DNA of 64,000 nt from Pseudomonas paeninsulae (GTDB lineage: Bacteria; Pseudomonadota; Gammaproteobacteria; Pseudomonadales; Pseudomonadaceae), in NCBI RefSeq assembly GCF_035621475.1, contig NZ_CP141799.1, positions 3,336,501-3,400,500 of the forward strand, given 5' to 3'. A program made the position numbers and the translations under genes. Shown piece by piece: positions 21,868 to 31,367 of the stretch (position 1 is its first letter; each line of letters begins with the position of its first letter). A model generated the notes under the pieces. The model saw only the letters and a program-made list of their open reading frames with translations. It searched no databases and was not told the origin of the DNA.

Positions 21868-23256
21868 ATGAATGCCACTACCCAGAACCGGCTCCACCCA
21901 CTGCCGGCGCCACCACTGCGCGAATATTACTCGCGCGTACTGGCCTATATCGCCGTGGCAGCGAGCATCGCTGCCGGCACCTACACCCAGCATTTTGGTT
22001 ACGACATTTTGTGGATGGTGCCGTATGCCCTGCTCTATCCGCATCTGGCCTACCACTTGGGCCAACGCTTCAAGCGTGATCATCCGCAAACCGCCACCCT
22101 GACGCTGCTGTTCATCGACGCCCTGCACTGTGGCGCGGCACTCGCCCTGCTCAGCTTCTCGGTCGTACCCAGCCTGATGTGCCTGTTGATCCTGGCCTTC
22201 AGCTCGATGATAGTCGGTGGCCTGCGTTACCTGAGTCTGGCCATGCTGGTCGCGGTCAGCAGCACGCTGCTCAATGCGGCGCTGATCGACCTGAAATTCA
22301 ACCCCGACACCCCAGCCCTGGTCGCCCTGGTGAGTATCGCCTTCAGCACCCTGTACATCTGCATCAGCGCTTATTTCGTGCACCAACAAGGTATGCGCCT
22401 GGTCCAGGTGCGCAGCGAAATCAAACGCGAGCAGGAAAAAGCCGCCCGCCTGGCCCGCAACCTGGCCAAGTACCTGTCACCGCAGGTATGGGAATCGATC
22501 TTCACCGGCAAGAAGAGCGTGCGCCTGGAGACCCAGCGCAAGAAACTCACGGTGTTCTTCTCCGACATCAAGGGCTTCACCGAACTGTCCGAGGAACTCG
22601 AAGCCGAGGCCCTGACCGACCTGCTCAACAGCTACCTCAACGAGATGTCGAAGATCTGCCTGAAATACGGCGGCACCATCGACAAGTTCATCGGCGACAG
22701 TGTCATGGTGTTCTTCGGCGACCCGGCCAGCAAGGGTGCCAAGCATGACGCCATGGCCGCAGTATCGATGGCCGTGGCCATGCGCAAACACATGAAAGTA
22801 ATGCGCCAGCAGTGGCGCGCCCAGGGCATTACCAAGCCGCTGGAAATCCGCATGGGCCTGAACACCGGCTACTGCACGGTAGGCAACTTCGGCGCCGACA
22901 CGCGCATGGACTACACCATCATCGGCCGTGACGTGAACCTCGCCAGCCGCCTGGAAAGCGCTGCAGAAGCCGGCGAGATCCTCATCTCCCACGAGACCTA
23001 CTCGCTGGTCAAGGACCTGATCATGTGCCGCGATAAGGGCCAGATCAACGTCAAGGGTTTTACCCGCCCGGTGCAGATCTACCAGGTGGTGGACTTCCGT
23101 CGCGACCTGGGCGCCACCTCCAGCTATGTCGAGCATGAGTTGCCCGGCTTCTCCATGTACCTGGACACCAACGGCATCCAGAACTTCGACAAGCAACGGG
23201 TGATCCAGGCGCTGCAGCAGGCCGCCGAGAAATTGCACGACAAGGTGATCATGTAG
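21868..23256 (+). CDS. cyaB: Class III adenylate cyclase CyaB
   Basis: A 462-residue membrane adenylate cyclase. Residues 1-175 form a MASE2 domain with six hydrophobic segments; a linker helix (KREQEKAARLARNLAKYLS) leads to the cyclase domain with metal-binding Asp in TVFFSDIKGFTELSE and KFIGDSVMVFFGDP, and the transition-state region RMDYTIIGRDVNLASRLE. Length and layout match P. aeruginosa CyaB, the main cAMP source for the Vfr virulence regulon. The C-terminal 60 residues are a conserved tail outside the catalytic domain. Confidence 0.95.
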   Translation: MNATTQNRLHPLPAPPLREYYSRVLAYIAVAASIAAGTYTQHFGYDILWMVPYALLYPHLAYHLGQRFKRDHPQTATLTLLFIDALHCGAALALLSFSVVPSLMCLLILAFSSMIVGGLRYLSLAMLVAVSSTLLNAALIDLKFNPDTPALVALVSIAFSTLYICISAYFVHQQGMRLVQVRSEIKREQEKAARLARNLAKYLSPQVWESIFTGKKSVRLETQRKKLTVFFSDIKGFTELSEELEAEALTDLLNSYLNEMSKICLKYGGTIDKFIGDSVMVFFGDPASKGAKHDAMAAVSMAVAMRKHMKVMRQQWRAQGITKPLEIRMGLNTGYCTVGNFGADTRMDYTIIGRDVNLASRLESAAEAGEILISHETYSLVKDLIMCRDKGQINVKGFTRPVQIYQVVDFRRDLGATSSYVEHELPGFSMYLDTNGIQNFDKQRVIQALQQAAEKLHDKVIM

Positions 23257-23322
23257 CCCGCCAGCTTCGCGTTGCCAGGCAGGGTGCGCACGGCGCCTCC
23301 CTGCCCCGATAGCCACCTCCAC

Positions 23323-24360
23323 TTAATTCTGGCTTACCGCCAAAGCCCGAGCGGCGCACGGCTCGCCGTCGAGCATGGGCTGGCGGGCCAGGAATTCCAG
23401 CGCCGATACGCGCCAGGATTGCCCTGCCGCCAACTCGGCGCAGCGCGTCCTGTCGAGTTCAAGCGCCGCCAAGCAAGCCGCACGCAAATCCTCGCTCATC
23501 ACCCCCGTCACGCCCGCCTCCAGCACATCCAGCGGGCCGGGCACCGGGAAGGCCGCCACGGGCGTGCCGCAGGCCAGCGCCTCGAGCATCACCAGGCCAT
23601 AGGTATCGGTGCGCGAGGGAAACACCAGCACACTGGCCTGACGATAGGCTGCGGCCAGTTCTTCGCCATGCCGATAGCCGAGAAATTTCACCGCCGGATA
23701 ATGCGCCTGTAAGGCCTCACGCTGCGGACCGTCGCCGACCACATGCATCTCGCCAGGCAGGTCGAGCTCGAGAAAGGCCTGCAGGTTCTTTTCCGTGGCG
23801 ATGCGCCCGACATACAGAAATACTGGTTTGTGCACTGCGGACAGCGGCACCTGCGGTCGAAACAACCGCGTATCGACGCCCTTGCGCCACAACGCCAGAC
23901 GCTGCAGGCCCCAGCCGGAGAATTCCCCACGCAGCCGCTCGGTGGTCACCAATACCGCCTCGCTCGGGCGGTGGAAGGTGCGCAGGTAGGCATAGCCCCA
24001 GCGCAGCGGCAACCACGGCCAACGGCCATGGATATACTCGGGAAAGCGCGTATGGATGGCACTGGAGAACGCCTGGCCGCGCTTGCACAGCCAGCGTCTG
24101 GCGGCCCAACCAAGCGGTCCTTCGGTGGCCAGATGGACGCAGTCGGGCTGAAATTCGCGGATCGCCGGGCCGACCCGCCAGAGGTTCCAGGTCAGCGGAA
24201 TCTCCGGGTAGGTCGGGCACGGCAAGTAACGAAAATCCTGCGGCGACAGCAGCTTGACCTGATGGCCCAGACTGCGCAGATCGCCGACCAGGGCCTGCAA
24301 GCTGGTGACCACACCGTTGACCTGCGGCAGCCAGGCATCCGAGACGATCAATATCCTCAT
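23323..24360 (-). CDS. GT4 family glycosyltransferase
   Basis: A 345-residue GT-B glycosyltransferase. It starts MRILIVSDAWLPQVNGVVTS with the acceptor-side Gly-rich loop, has VFLYVGRIATEKN in the hinge, and the donor-binding E-x7-E motif in SRTDTYGLVMLEALACGTPV. The pattern fits mannosyl- or glucosyl-transfer to a lipid such as diacylglycerol. Its ATG overlaps the stop of the LpxH-like gene by four bases, so the two form an operon for an envelope lipid. Confidence 0.88.
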   Translation of the reverse strand: MRILIVSDAWLPQVNGVVTSLQALVGDLRSLGHQVKLLSPQDFRYLPCPTYPEIPLTWNLWRVGPAIREFQPDCVHLATEGPLGWAARRWLCKRGQAFSSAIHTRFPEYIHGRWPWLPLRWGYAYLRTFHRPSEAVLVTTERLRGEFSGWGLQRLALWRKGVDTRLFRPQVPLSAVHKPVFLYVGRIATEKNLQAFLELDLPGEMHVVGDGPQREALQAHYPAVKFLGYRHGEELAAAYRQASVLVFPSRTDTYGLVMLEALACGTPVAAFPVPGPLDVLEAGVTGVMSEDLRAACLAALELDRTRCAELAAGQSWRVSALEFLARQPMLDGEPCAARALAVSQN

Positions 24361-25181
24361 GCAGCTGGCTCGACTGCAGCCACCTGTTCGACCTGCGCCT
24401 GAGCCCCTCGTGCCTGGTCGTCGGCCAGCCGATACATCTCGATGCGTCCATCCAGGTGCTCGATCAAGGCCGTGCAGGACTCGACCCAGTCGCCGCAGTT
24501 CATGTATTGCACCTCGCCCATCGGCCGGATCTCGGCGTGGTGGATATGCCCGCAGACCACGCCATTGAAGCCCCGCTTGACGCATTCGTGGACGATCGCC
24601 TGCTCGAAGTCGCTGATGAAGTTCACCGCCCCCTTGACCTTGTGCTTAAGGTAGGCCGACAGCGACCAATAGCCATAACCGTAACGACTGCGCCAATGAT
24701 TGAGCCAACGATTGAGGGTCAGGGTGACCTCGTAGGCCGAGTCGCCAAGAAAGGCCAGCCAACGGTGATAGCGGGTGATCACATCGAACTGATCACCATG
24801 GATCACCAGCAAACGCCGGCCATCGGCGGTGATGTGCTCGGCCTCGTCGACCAACTGGATATTGCCCAGCATCAGCGACGAATAACGGCGCAGGAACTCG
24901 TCGTGGTTGCCGGTGACATAGATCACCTCGGTGCCGCGCTTGCTCATGGTCAGCAGGCGGCGGATCACGTTGCTGTGCGCCTGCGGCCAGTAGATGCCGC
25001 TGCGCAGCCTCCAGCCGTCGATGATGTCGCCCACCAGGTAAATCCGCTCGGTTTGATAACGCTTGAGGAACGCCGCCAGATGCTCGGCCTGACAATCCCG
25101 GGTACCCAGGTGGACATCGGAAATCCACAGGGTACGGACTCGTTGCTTACGACTCGGCTTGGCGAGCTGGGCGCTGGTCAT
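24357..25181 (-). CDS. LpxH-like UDP-2,3-diacylglucosamine hydrolase family protein
   Basis: A 274-residue metallophosphoesterase: LWISDVHLGTRDCQAEHL (DxH), VGDIIDGWRL (GDxxD), VTGNHDEFLRRY (GNHD), VIHGDQFDV and VCGHIHHAEIR (GHxH), so both metals should be bound. It belongs to the LpxH-related group often paired with glycosyltransferases, which may act on other lipids than the lipid A precursor. I use the ATG at 25179-25181, with GGAGG six bases before it, rather than one at 25247. Confidence 0.85.
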   Translation of the reverse strand: MTSAQLAKPSRKQRVRTLWISDVHLGTRDCQAEHLAAFLKRYQTERIYLVGDIIDGWRLRSGIYWPQAHSNVIRRLLTMSKRGTEVIYVTGNHDEFLRRYSSLMLGNIQLVDEAEHITADGRRLLVIHGDQFDVITRYHRWLAFLGDSAYEVTLTLNRWLNHWRSRYGYGYWSLSAYLKHKVKGAVNFISDFEQAIVHECVKRGFNGVVCGHIHHAEIRPMGEVQYMNCGDWVESCTALIEHLDGRIEMYRLADDQARGAQAQVEQVAAVEPAA

Positions 25182-25325
25182 GGGCGGCCTCCGGCTGGGT
25201 TTTGCCGAGCTTGCGCGCGGACGGTGAAACGACTGTGACAGCGCCATGGCAGTTCAATGACAGCGCCCCGCCACGACCATGCGCAACGGCCTGCTAAACT
25301 GGCCGCCTGTCACGAGGATCCTGCC

Positions 25326-26078
25326 ATGCCGTCGCTGCTCTCTTTGCGTCACTACAGCCATGAACTGCTCAACCACAGCCATGACCATGCGCAGCTGGTC
25401 TTCGGCCTGAGCGGCCAGCTGGACTTCGAAGTGGCCGGGCTGGGCAGTCTGGTGATCCGCCAGACCCTCGCCGTGGTGCCGGCGGCTGCGCAACACGCCT
25501 GTGGCAGCAGCAGCGGCAGCCAGTGCCTGGTGCTCGACGTGCCCTCGGAGCACTGGCTGCAACAGCACTTGGGCCTGCATGCCGATGCCAGCCGCCGCCT
25601 GCTCGACTGTCCCGGCGCCCGGAGTCTCAACCCGGCGCAAAGCCAGCTGGTCAGTTGGCTTGCGGCCAGCCCGATCAATGACCCGGTGATCGCCCAGCAA
25701 GGCGCAGCGCTGTTGCTCGCCAGCTTGGCGAGCGAACACATCGAGCGGCTAGGCGTGCCAGGCTTGCCGCTGGCGGCCCTGGACGCGCATATCGACCGGC
25801 ATGCCGCCTACCCGCTGCAGGTTGGCGACCTGGCGCGGTTGGCCGGTTTGTCGGTGGCGCGTTTTCATGCGCGCTTTCTCGACGAAACGGGACAGACGCC
25901 CATGGCCTATGTGCGCAGCCGGCGCCTGCACCAGGGCCGACAGTTGTTGTGCACTAGCCAACTGGCCGTCAGCGAGATCGCTGCCCGCGTCGGCTACAGT
26001 TCGCAAAGTGCCTTTACCGCGGCGCTATTGCGGCAGTTCGGCTGCACCCCGCGCGCGTTGCGCCAGCGACACGAGTAA
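25326..26078 (+). CDS. AraC family transcriptional regulator
   Basis: A 250-residue regulator. Residues 1-90 look like a cupin sensor (HDHAQLVFGLSGQLDFEV), and residues 150-250 are the double helix-turn-helix of the AraC family (LQVGDLARLAGLSVARFHAR, then VSEIAARVGYSSQSAFTAAL). It diverges from the LpxH-like gene, with 144 bases between the two start codons; target genes and ligand are unknown. Confidence 0.88.
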   Translation: MPSLLSLRHYSHELLNHSHDHAQLVFGLSGQLDFEVAGLGSLVIRQTLAVVPAAAQHACGSSSGSQCLVLDVPSEHWLQQHLGLHADASRRLLDCPGARSLNPAQSQLVSWLAASPINDPVIAQQGAALLLASLASEHIERLGVPGLPLAALDAHIDRHAAYPLQVGDLARLAGLSVARFHARFLDETGQTPMAYVRSRRLHQGRQLLCTSQLAVSEIAARVGYSSQSAFTAALLRQFGCTPRALRQRHE

Positions 26079-26158
26079 CGCGACAAAACCCGCGACTTCC
26101 GCGACAGACAGGGCGAGCTACGCCCCCTAGACTTGCCTGCACTGGATAGGGAGGCGTT

Positions 26159-26494
26159 ATGCAGCAGATCGAATGGGCAGACTTTCAACGGATTGAATTG
26201 CGCGTGGGCACGGTGCTGTCCGCCGAGCTGAACGACAAGGCTCGCAAGCCGGCCTACGTACTGCGGGTCGACCTCGGCGAACTCGGGGTGAAAACCTCCA
26301 GCACGCAACTCACCGAGCACTACCCATGCGCCGAACTGATTGGCCGCCAGGTGCTCTGCGTGTGTAATTTCGCACCCAAGCGCATCGCCGGGATCCGTTC
26401 CGAGGTACTGGTGACCGGCGTCTATGACGCGGACAACAAGGTGGTACTGGCCAGCTTCGACAAACCGCTGCCTAATGGGTCGCGCCTGGCATGA
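26159..26494 (+). CDS. csaA: CsaA-like tRNA-binding protein
   Basis: A 111-residue single OB-fold protein of the tRNA-binding (EMAP/CsaA/YgjH) family: DFQRIELRVGTVLSAEL, ARKPAYVLRVDLGELGVKTS and the conserved VLCVCNFAPKRIAGIRSEVL. The length is right for the CsaA group, which binds tRNA or acts as a chaperone. Its stop overlaps the ATG of the EamA gene by four bases. Confidence 0.88.
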   Translation: MQQIEWADFQRIELRVGTVLSAELNDKARKPAYVLRVDLGELGVKTSSTQLTEHYPCAELIGRQVLCVCNFAPKRIAGIRSEVLVTGVYDADNKVVLASFDKPLPNGSRLA

Positions 26495-27342
26495 CCGAGC
26501 GCAAGGCACTGTTGGCGATTCACCTGGGCGCCCTGCTGTTTGGCCTCTCGGGGATCTTCGGCAAACTGGCCAATACCGTACCCATAGCCATCGTCGGCGG
26601 TCGGGCGATCTTCGCCGTCATCGCGCTGGCCCTGTTCGCCCGCCTCCTCAGCCAGGACAATAGCCAACGGCCAAATGCGCGGCAGCTGGCAATGCTGGTA
26701 CTCGGCGGCTTATTGCTGGGCAGCCATTGGCTGACCTTCTTCGAGGCGGTGACGGTTTCCAGCGTGGCCATCGCCACCCTTGGTTTCGCCAGTTTTCCGG
26801 CGTTTACCGTACTGCTCGAAGGTCTGCTGTTTCGCGAACGCACGCGGCCCAGCGAATTCGCCATGGTCGCCGTGGTCTGCCTGGGATTGATCCTGGTCAC
26901 GCCGAATTTCGACCTCGGCAGCCAGGCTACCGTCGGGCTGCTCTGGGCAGTGCTGTCGGGCTTGCTGTTCGCCCTGTTGTCACTGCTCAACCGCGCCAGT
27001 ACCCGCGGCCTGGATCCGGTGCAGGCGGCGCTGTGTCAGAACCTCACGGTGCTGCTGTGCTTCCTGCCGTTCGCCTGGCCGCTGCTGCCCGACCTGGCGC
27101 TGCTCGACTGGTTCTGGCTGGCCATGCTCGGGGTGTTCTGTACCGGCTTGGCGCACAGCCTGTTCGTCGCCAGCCTGCGCGTAATCAAGGCGCGCAGCGC
27201 CGCGGTGATCTTCGCCCTGGAGCCGGTCTACGGCATCGCCTTCGCCTGGTGGTTGTTCAACGAGATACCGACGCTGCGCATGCTGCTCGGCGGCAGCCTG
27301 ATTATCCTGGCGATTTTCTTCTCGGCACGCATGGCGCGCTGA
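26491..27342 (+). CDS. EamA/DMT family transporter
   Basis: A 283-residue membrane protein with about ten hydrophobic segments in two EamA repeats. The N-terminus HLGALLFGLSGIFGKLAN and the later GLAHSLFVASLRVIKARSAA with ALEPVYGIAFAWW are typical of drug/metabolite exporters. Substrate cannot be read from sequence. Translationally coupled to the csaA-like gene. Confidence 0.9.
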   Translation: MTERKALLAIHLGALLFGLSGIFGKLANTVPIAIVGGRAIFAVIALALFARLLSQDNSQRPNARQLAMLVLGGLLLGSHWLTFFEAVTVSSVAIATLGFASFPAFTVLLEGLLFRERTRPSEFAMVAVVCLGLILVTPNFDLGSQATVGLLWAVLSGLLFALLSLLNRASTRGLDPVQAALCQNLTVLLCFLPFAWPLLPDLALLDWFWLAMLGVFCTGLAHSLFVASLRVIKARSAAVIFALEPVYGIAFAWWLFNEIPTLRMLLGGSLIILAIFFSARMAR

Positions 27343-27408
27343 GGAGCCGACTGGCCCAGCTGGCATAAGGAGGGAACCCTCGCCAGTCTGGCCGCAGCTC
27401 GAACTGGA

Positions 27409-28218
27409 TTAGGCCGGTTTACCCTTGGCGCGCATCCTGTCGGCCATGCTGATCATCTCGTCATACAGCAATTGCGGGTTCTTCTGCTTCAACGCCCAGG
27501 CCAGGCGCCCCTGCTCATGGGGCAGGATCATGAACTCGCCCTTGGCCATCTCGGCATAGATGTAGTCGGCGATATCCGCGGCGCTGATCGGCGAGCTTTC
27601 CAGCAGCTTGCCGACCTGGGCCTTCATCGCCGGAGTCGGGCCACGGAAGGAGTCGAGCAGGTTGGTCTGGAAGAACGACGGGCAGACCACATGCACCCCG
27701 ACTTCCTGTTGTTTCAATTCGATCAGCAGGCTTTCCGACAGCGCCACTACGCCGGCCTTGGCCACGTTGTAGTTGCTCATCGCCGGGCCTTGCATCAGGG
27801 CCGCCATCGACGCGATGTTGACAATCTTGCCCTTGCTGCGCTCGAGCAAGGGCAGGAACGCCTTGCAGCCCTTGACCACGCCCATCAGGTTGATCGCGAT
27901 CTGCCAATCCCAATCCTCCAGCGATAGCTCGTCGAAGAAACCGCCCGAGGCCACACCGGCGTTATTGACGATCACATCGATGCCACCGAACTTCTCCTCG
28001 CAGGACTGCGCCAGAGCGGTCAGCTGACTGTAGTCGCGCACGTCGCAACGCTGGGTGAAACCATCACCACCGGCTGCGCGGATCAATTCCAGCGTTTCGG
28101 CGAGACCCGCCTCGTTGACATCGGCGAGCGCCAGACGCCAGCCCTCGCGCGCCCAGCGCAGGGCGATTTCACGACCCAACCCCGAACCTGCGCCGGTAAT
28201 CATCATCCGATTTTGCAT
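27409..28218 (-). CDS. Short-chain dehydrogenase/reductase
   Basis: A 269-residue SDR. Cofactor motif MITGAGSGLGREIALRW, NNAG motif IVNNAGVASGG, catalytic Ser in IVNIASMAALMQ and the Tyr-Lys pair in NYNVAKAGVVA are all present. The NADP/NAD choice cannot be fixed. The start at 28216-28218 is supported by AAGGCGA upstream; an open frame continues upstream but has no family similarity. Substrate unknown. Confidence 0.9.
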   Translation of the reverse strand: MQNRMMITGAGSGLGREIALRWAREGWRLALADVNEAGLAETLELIRAAGGDGFTQRCDVRDYSQLTALAQSCEEKFGGIDVIVNNAGVASGGFFDELSLEDWDWQIAINLMGVVKGCKAFLPLLERSKGKIVNIASMAALMQGPAMSNYNVAKAGVVALSESLLIELKQQEVGVHVVCPSFFQTNLLDSFRGPTPAMKAQVGKLLESSPISAADIADYIYAEMAKGEFMILPHEQGRLAWALKQKNPQLLYDEMISMADRMRAKGKPA

Positions 28219-28377
28219 ATGGAAGTCGCCTTGTGTTGTGCGATGAAAGAGAAGACAAGGCCCAGTGTATCCAAGGAAATAGTCAGCCCCACGCACCATC
28301 ATGCAGCTGAATGTCCAAGGCAAACTGCCGCCACTGCCACCCGCCACAGGCAGACCAGACAGCGGCTTCGCAGCCGG

Positions 28378-28752
28378 TCAGCGCCCATGCCGCCAACGCC
28401 AGAGCAAAAAGCCATACACCAACAGATTCGGCAACAGCACGAAAGCTGCCAGCCACAGCTGGATAGAGGGCGTGAGCCCGGTCGGATAGATTATCGGCAG
28501 CAGATAGTGCTCGATAAAACCAGCGCTGTAGCCCGCTTGCCCCGCGGCGTGACGCAGGTCGTTTTCCAGAGAGGTCAGCGGGCACAGCAGTTGCAGTGCC
28601 TCGACCGTCACCGCCCAGAGCACTGCGGGCAGATGCAGCCAGGCAAGCCAGCGCCAGCGCCAGCGCAACACCAGCAAACCACCGAGTAGCGCGAAAACAA
28701 TGAACAGCAGATGCAGGAGCAACACGGCATCTGCGGCCAGACGCAGGAGCAT
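28378..28752 (-). CDS. DUF2784 family membrane protein
   Basis: A 124-residue membrane protein with three or four segments: ADAVLLLHLLFIVFALLGGL at the start, LHLPAVLWAVTVEALQLLCP, the conserved PLTSLENDLRHAAGQAGY with FIEHYLLPIIYP, and a final segment ending in a basic RWRHGR tail. This is the DUF2784 pattern. GGGGGAACC precedes the ATG at 28750-28752. Function unknown. Confidence 0.88.
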   Translation of the reverse strand: MLLRLAADAVLLLHLLFIVFALLGGLLVLRWRWRWLAWLHLPAVLWAVTVEALQLLCPLTSLENDLRHAAGQAGYSAGFIEHYLLPIIYPTGLTPSIQLWLAAFVLLPNLLVYGFLLWRWRHGR

Positions 28753-28903
28753 GGTTCCCCCTACCTTGAACGCGTTGAACGTATGCAACGATAACCCCGA
28801 CGCGGCTACCATCGCGACAGTCCACGCTCATCACGATGCGAGCCGGCATGCAAGGTTAGGTACGTATTAGCTGTTGCGAGCACTGCAGGCGCAGGGGGCT
28901 CCT

Positions 28904-28970
28904 CGTAGGAGCGGCCAGGCAGCATTCTGTTTCAGCCACAAAATTCGCGGATAAAACCGCCCCCACAGGG
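28904..28970. repeat. REP-like intergenic palindrome
   Basis: TCGTAGGAGCGGCC near one end and TTCGCGGATAAAACCGCC with CCCACAGG at the other form the loose inverted repeat typical of Pseudomonas REP elements (TTCGCGG ... GGAGCGGC family). It lies between the DUF2784 gene and ffs. The surrounding 28753-29100 holds no gene that I can see. Confidence 0.6.
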
Positions 28971-29106
28971 AGACAGATACGCCATGCAAGACGCAACGGG
29001 GGCATAACCTTGAAAAAAGTCGCACCTGTCGGCGTGAGGCGGTTACTGCTGAGTTTTTTCAGCGGCCCGCTAAAGGCTTCAGGTAAGCAGATAGAAATTA
29101 ACAGAC

Positions 29107-29120
29107 AACCCGAACGGGTT
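29107..29120 (-). terminator. Terminator of ffs
   Basis: Perfect palindrome AACCCGAACGGGTT followed on the minus strand by a T-rich stretch (GTCTGTTAATTTC), about 15 bases after the 3' end of the 4.5S RNA gene. Confidence 0.6.
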
Positions 29121-29135
29121 TAAAGATGGAGGCGA

Positions 29136-29243
29136 CCCCACCAGCCACACCCCGGCACACAATGTAACCGCTGCGGCTGCTCCCTTCCAGGCCTGACCGG
29201 GTTCACGGTTGATCGTTGCGGGGGGACCGGCAGGGCCACCATA
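29136..29243 (-). ncRNA. ffs: 4.5S signal recognition particle RNA
   Basis: The minus strand carries the SRP RNA apical domain: CCGGTCAGGCCTGGAAGGGA then GCAGCCGCAGCGG, which contains the GGUCAG/GGAAGG/GCAGC consensus bound by Ffh. Flanking arms (GGTGGCCCTGCCGG and GTGTGCCGGGGTGTGG) pair into the long hairpin. The exact ends are estimates. A promoter and terminator flank it. The RNA acts with Ffh in co-translational targeting to the membrane. Confidence 0.93.
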
Positions 29244-29272
29244 ACGCTACTCGCCTTGCAGCGAGCCGGGCC

Positions 29273-29300
29273 ATTGTACCGGCTTGTCTTGAACTTACAA
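29273..29300 (-). promoter_or_regulatory. Promoter of ffs
   Basis: On the minus strand: TTGTAA (29295-29300), 16-base spacer, TACAAT (29273-29278), followed by a GC-rich discriminator about 30 bases before the RNA. Confidence 0.6.
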
Positions 29301-29807
29301 CTGCTTCAAACACTTAGCCCTATTTTTGCGGCTTTACCCAGGCATGAATAAAACCCGGAATACCCAACCAACTGCGCCAGCCCATTCGTGTTTTCGCATG
29401 GGCTGCATGTAATTGCTCGAGGTGGTCTGCAGCATCTTCATCAAGCGCCTAGGCTCAGCAACAAAAGCATGCCTGCTAGCAACTATGGGCTTCAGCGCTT
29501 CGCAACAGCCGACTCGCTAAAGACCCCGATGCACTCCGTAAAAACAATACACAACAGATAATTTCGGCGATGGATTCAGTCATGCACTAAAACATCGAGC
29601 AGACCGATTTAGGCCTACATTTTCCGCTCAAAAATACGGCGCTGCATTACAAACCGACACATGCGCGGAATTTCCGGCACGGTCGCGAGTCAGAAAACAG
29701 GTCCGGCGTTTGCAGAATCTGCCCGGAATCAATGTCTACGAGACGAAATCGCAGTACTCTGCGCGAGGCATTATCAGCGCCACCCTCTCATTCCAAGGAG
29801 CAACAAC
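29301..29807. other. Intergenic region before the HU-like gene
   Basis: About 500 bases between the ffs promoter and the HU-like gene. No convincing ORF is visible; the composition is more AT-rich than the flanks. It should hold the promoter of the HU-like gene; an AAGGAG lies seven bases before that ATG. I see no clear repeat or RNA. Confidence 0.5.
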
Positions 29808-30086
29808 ATGGCCATGACTAAAGACCAACTGATCAGTGATATCGCCGAAGCCATCGACGCCCCCAAGACCACCGTGCGTGCGGCACTCGAGCAACTCAGC
29901 GAAATCGTCAGCGATGCCCTGGAAAACGACAGCGAAATCACCCTGCCCGGCATCGGCAAGTTGAAAGTCAGCGATCGCCCAGCCCGCACCGGACGCAACC
30001 CGCAAACCGGCAAGGCAATCGAAATCGCAGCGAAGAAAGTCGTCAAGTACGTACCGGCCAAAGCCCTGACCGACGCGATCAACTGA
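29808..30086 (+). CDS. HU/IHF family DNA-binding protein
   Basis: A 92-residue nucleoid protein. MTKDQLISDIAEAIDAPKTT begins the dimerisation helices, SEITLPGIGKLKVSDRPA leads into the DNA-clamping arm, and ARTGRNPQTGKAIEIAAKKV is the arm tip with the intercalating proline. It is a divergent member, not the classical hupA or hupB sequence. Upstream open reading (from 29661) lacks family similarity. Confidence 0.92.
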   Translation: MAMTKDQLISDIAEAIDAPKTTVRAALEQLSEIVSDALENDSEITLPGIGKLKVSDRPARTGRNPQTGKAIEIAAKKVVKYVPAKALTDAIN

Positions 30087-30175
30087 GCAACACAAGAAGC
30101 AAGCTGGAAAACGGTGTCCGCTGCGCTGCCAGACCATTGGCCGACAGCGGAAACCTTACCTGAGCGAGCCTACAG

Positions 30176-30195
30176 GCTTTGCAGCCATGCAAAGC
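30176..30195. repeat. Short perfect hairpin after the HU-like gene
   Basis: GCTTTGCA-GCCA-TGCAAAGC flanked by GCCTACAG and GGCTCCTACA, a Pseudomonas repeat pattern. It may end both the HU transcript and the Tad operon. The region 30087-30340 holds no other feature that I can identify. Confidence 0.5.
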
Positions 30196-30340
30196 TGGCT
30201 CCTACACAATCATATCCATCACCGCGAACCGTACTCGCGCAGCAGTAGGCCAACTCGCGGCGGCGGCATCCAATGGCGGGCTGTCGCTGCGCTCCGAGGC
30301 CGTACGCGGCGGCCGCTATGTCACGCCCAACGTCAGCCGC

Positions 30341-31366
30341 TTACTGCACCAGCGGCGCGCTCGGGGGGATAGCGGCTACCGAGCCAGGGTTGCCGCCCAT
30401 CTGGCGAATCCGTCTGACCTGCTGGACCCGGTTGAGGTTTTCCCAGGCCGTGTCGTAATGCGCAGGAGATTGTTCGATCGCGCTGCGAAAGAACTGCTCG
30501 GCGACATCCAGCTTGCCTTCCACCAGGCAGACATAACCAACATCGTTACTGGCCTGGGCACGGCCGCCAATCTGTTCGAAGGCCGAAAGCGCTTCCTCGT
30601 AGCGTTCCATACGCGCCAGCAGCAAGCCATAATTACGCCATAGCGGCTTGTAACTGGCATCGTAGCTGATGCCGCGCTGATAGGTTCGCTCAGCTTCTGG
30701 CCATTGACCGGCCATGTAGTAGGAATAGCCCAGACTGTTCTGCACCAGCACGGAACGCGGTTCGATCAGCATGGCCAGGCGGTAATAAGCCTCGGACAAC
30801 GGGAAGTCGTTGTTCAAGTCGGCGAGTACGCCAAGGGCGTTGTAGACCTTCAGCGGTGACTTGCTATCCACCTTGAGTGCAGCCACGTCGTGCAGGCTGC
30901 TCTTTTCGCTACCCTGGCGTCGCTGATCTAGCTCCACCGCCTTGAACAGCAGCGCCTGCGCGCCCTTGTGGTCACGCTTGGCCAAATGCAGCATGCCCAT
31001 CTCGGCCAAGGCGTCGAGGTTGTCCGGTTGGTTCGCCAGTACCTCACCGAAGGCCATCTCGGCGAGCTGAGTATTACCGCGCTCGCGGTGGATGCGCCCG
31101 ACCCCGACCAGGGCCTCGTAGCGTTTCGGCTCCAGCTCGATGGCGCGCAGATACTGATACAGCGACTGATCCAGGTCGCCGGCCTGGTAGGCCATCTCGG
31201 CCATCTGCATGGCCTGATCGGCCGAACTGGCCTGTTTGCGTACCTTGTACAACAACGAATTGTCGCCGCTATAAACCGAGCGGGTATTTAGCTCTGGCTC
31301 CGGCCCCATGGTCTGACATCCTGACAACACGACCGTCATGGCCAACAGCAGACTGATCCTTTTCAT
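30341..31366 (-). CDS. tadD: Tad pilus assembly lipoprotein TadD
   Basis: A 341-residue lipoprotein, last gene of the Tad cluster. The signal peptide ends in the lipobox VLSGC (cysteine near residue 17). At least five TPR-like units follow (LYQYLRAIELEPKRYEALVG, ALAEMGMLHLAKRDHKGAQA, LAMLIEPRSVLVQNSLGY and so on). TadD serves as a pilotin/scaffold for the outer-membrane part of the Flp pilus machine. It starts two bases after the stop of tadC. Confidence 0.92.
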   Translation of the reverse strand: MKRISLLLAMTVVLSGCQTMGPEPELNTRSVYSGDNSLLYKVRKQASSADQAMQMAEMAYQAGDLDQSLYQYLRAIELEPKRYEALVGVGRIHRERGNTQLAEMAFGEVLANQPDNLDALAEMGMLHLAKRDHKGAQALLFKAVELDQRRQGSEKSSLHDVAALKVDSKSPLKVYNALGVLADLNNDFPLSEAYYRLAMLIEPRSVLVQNSLGYSYYMAGQWPEAERTYQRGISYDASYKPLWRNYGLLLARMERYEEALSAFEQIGGRAQASNDVGYVCLVEGKLDVAEQFFRSAIEQSPAHYDTAWENLNRVQQVRRIRQMGGNPGSVAAIPPSAPLVQ

Positions 31367-31367
31367 C

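Noticed and set aside
30179..30643. A plus-strand ORF opposite tadD
   Set aside because: Antisense to a well-supported TPR lipoprotein gene, with no start signal or family match.
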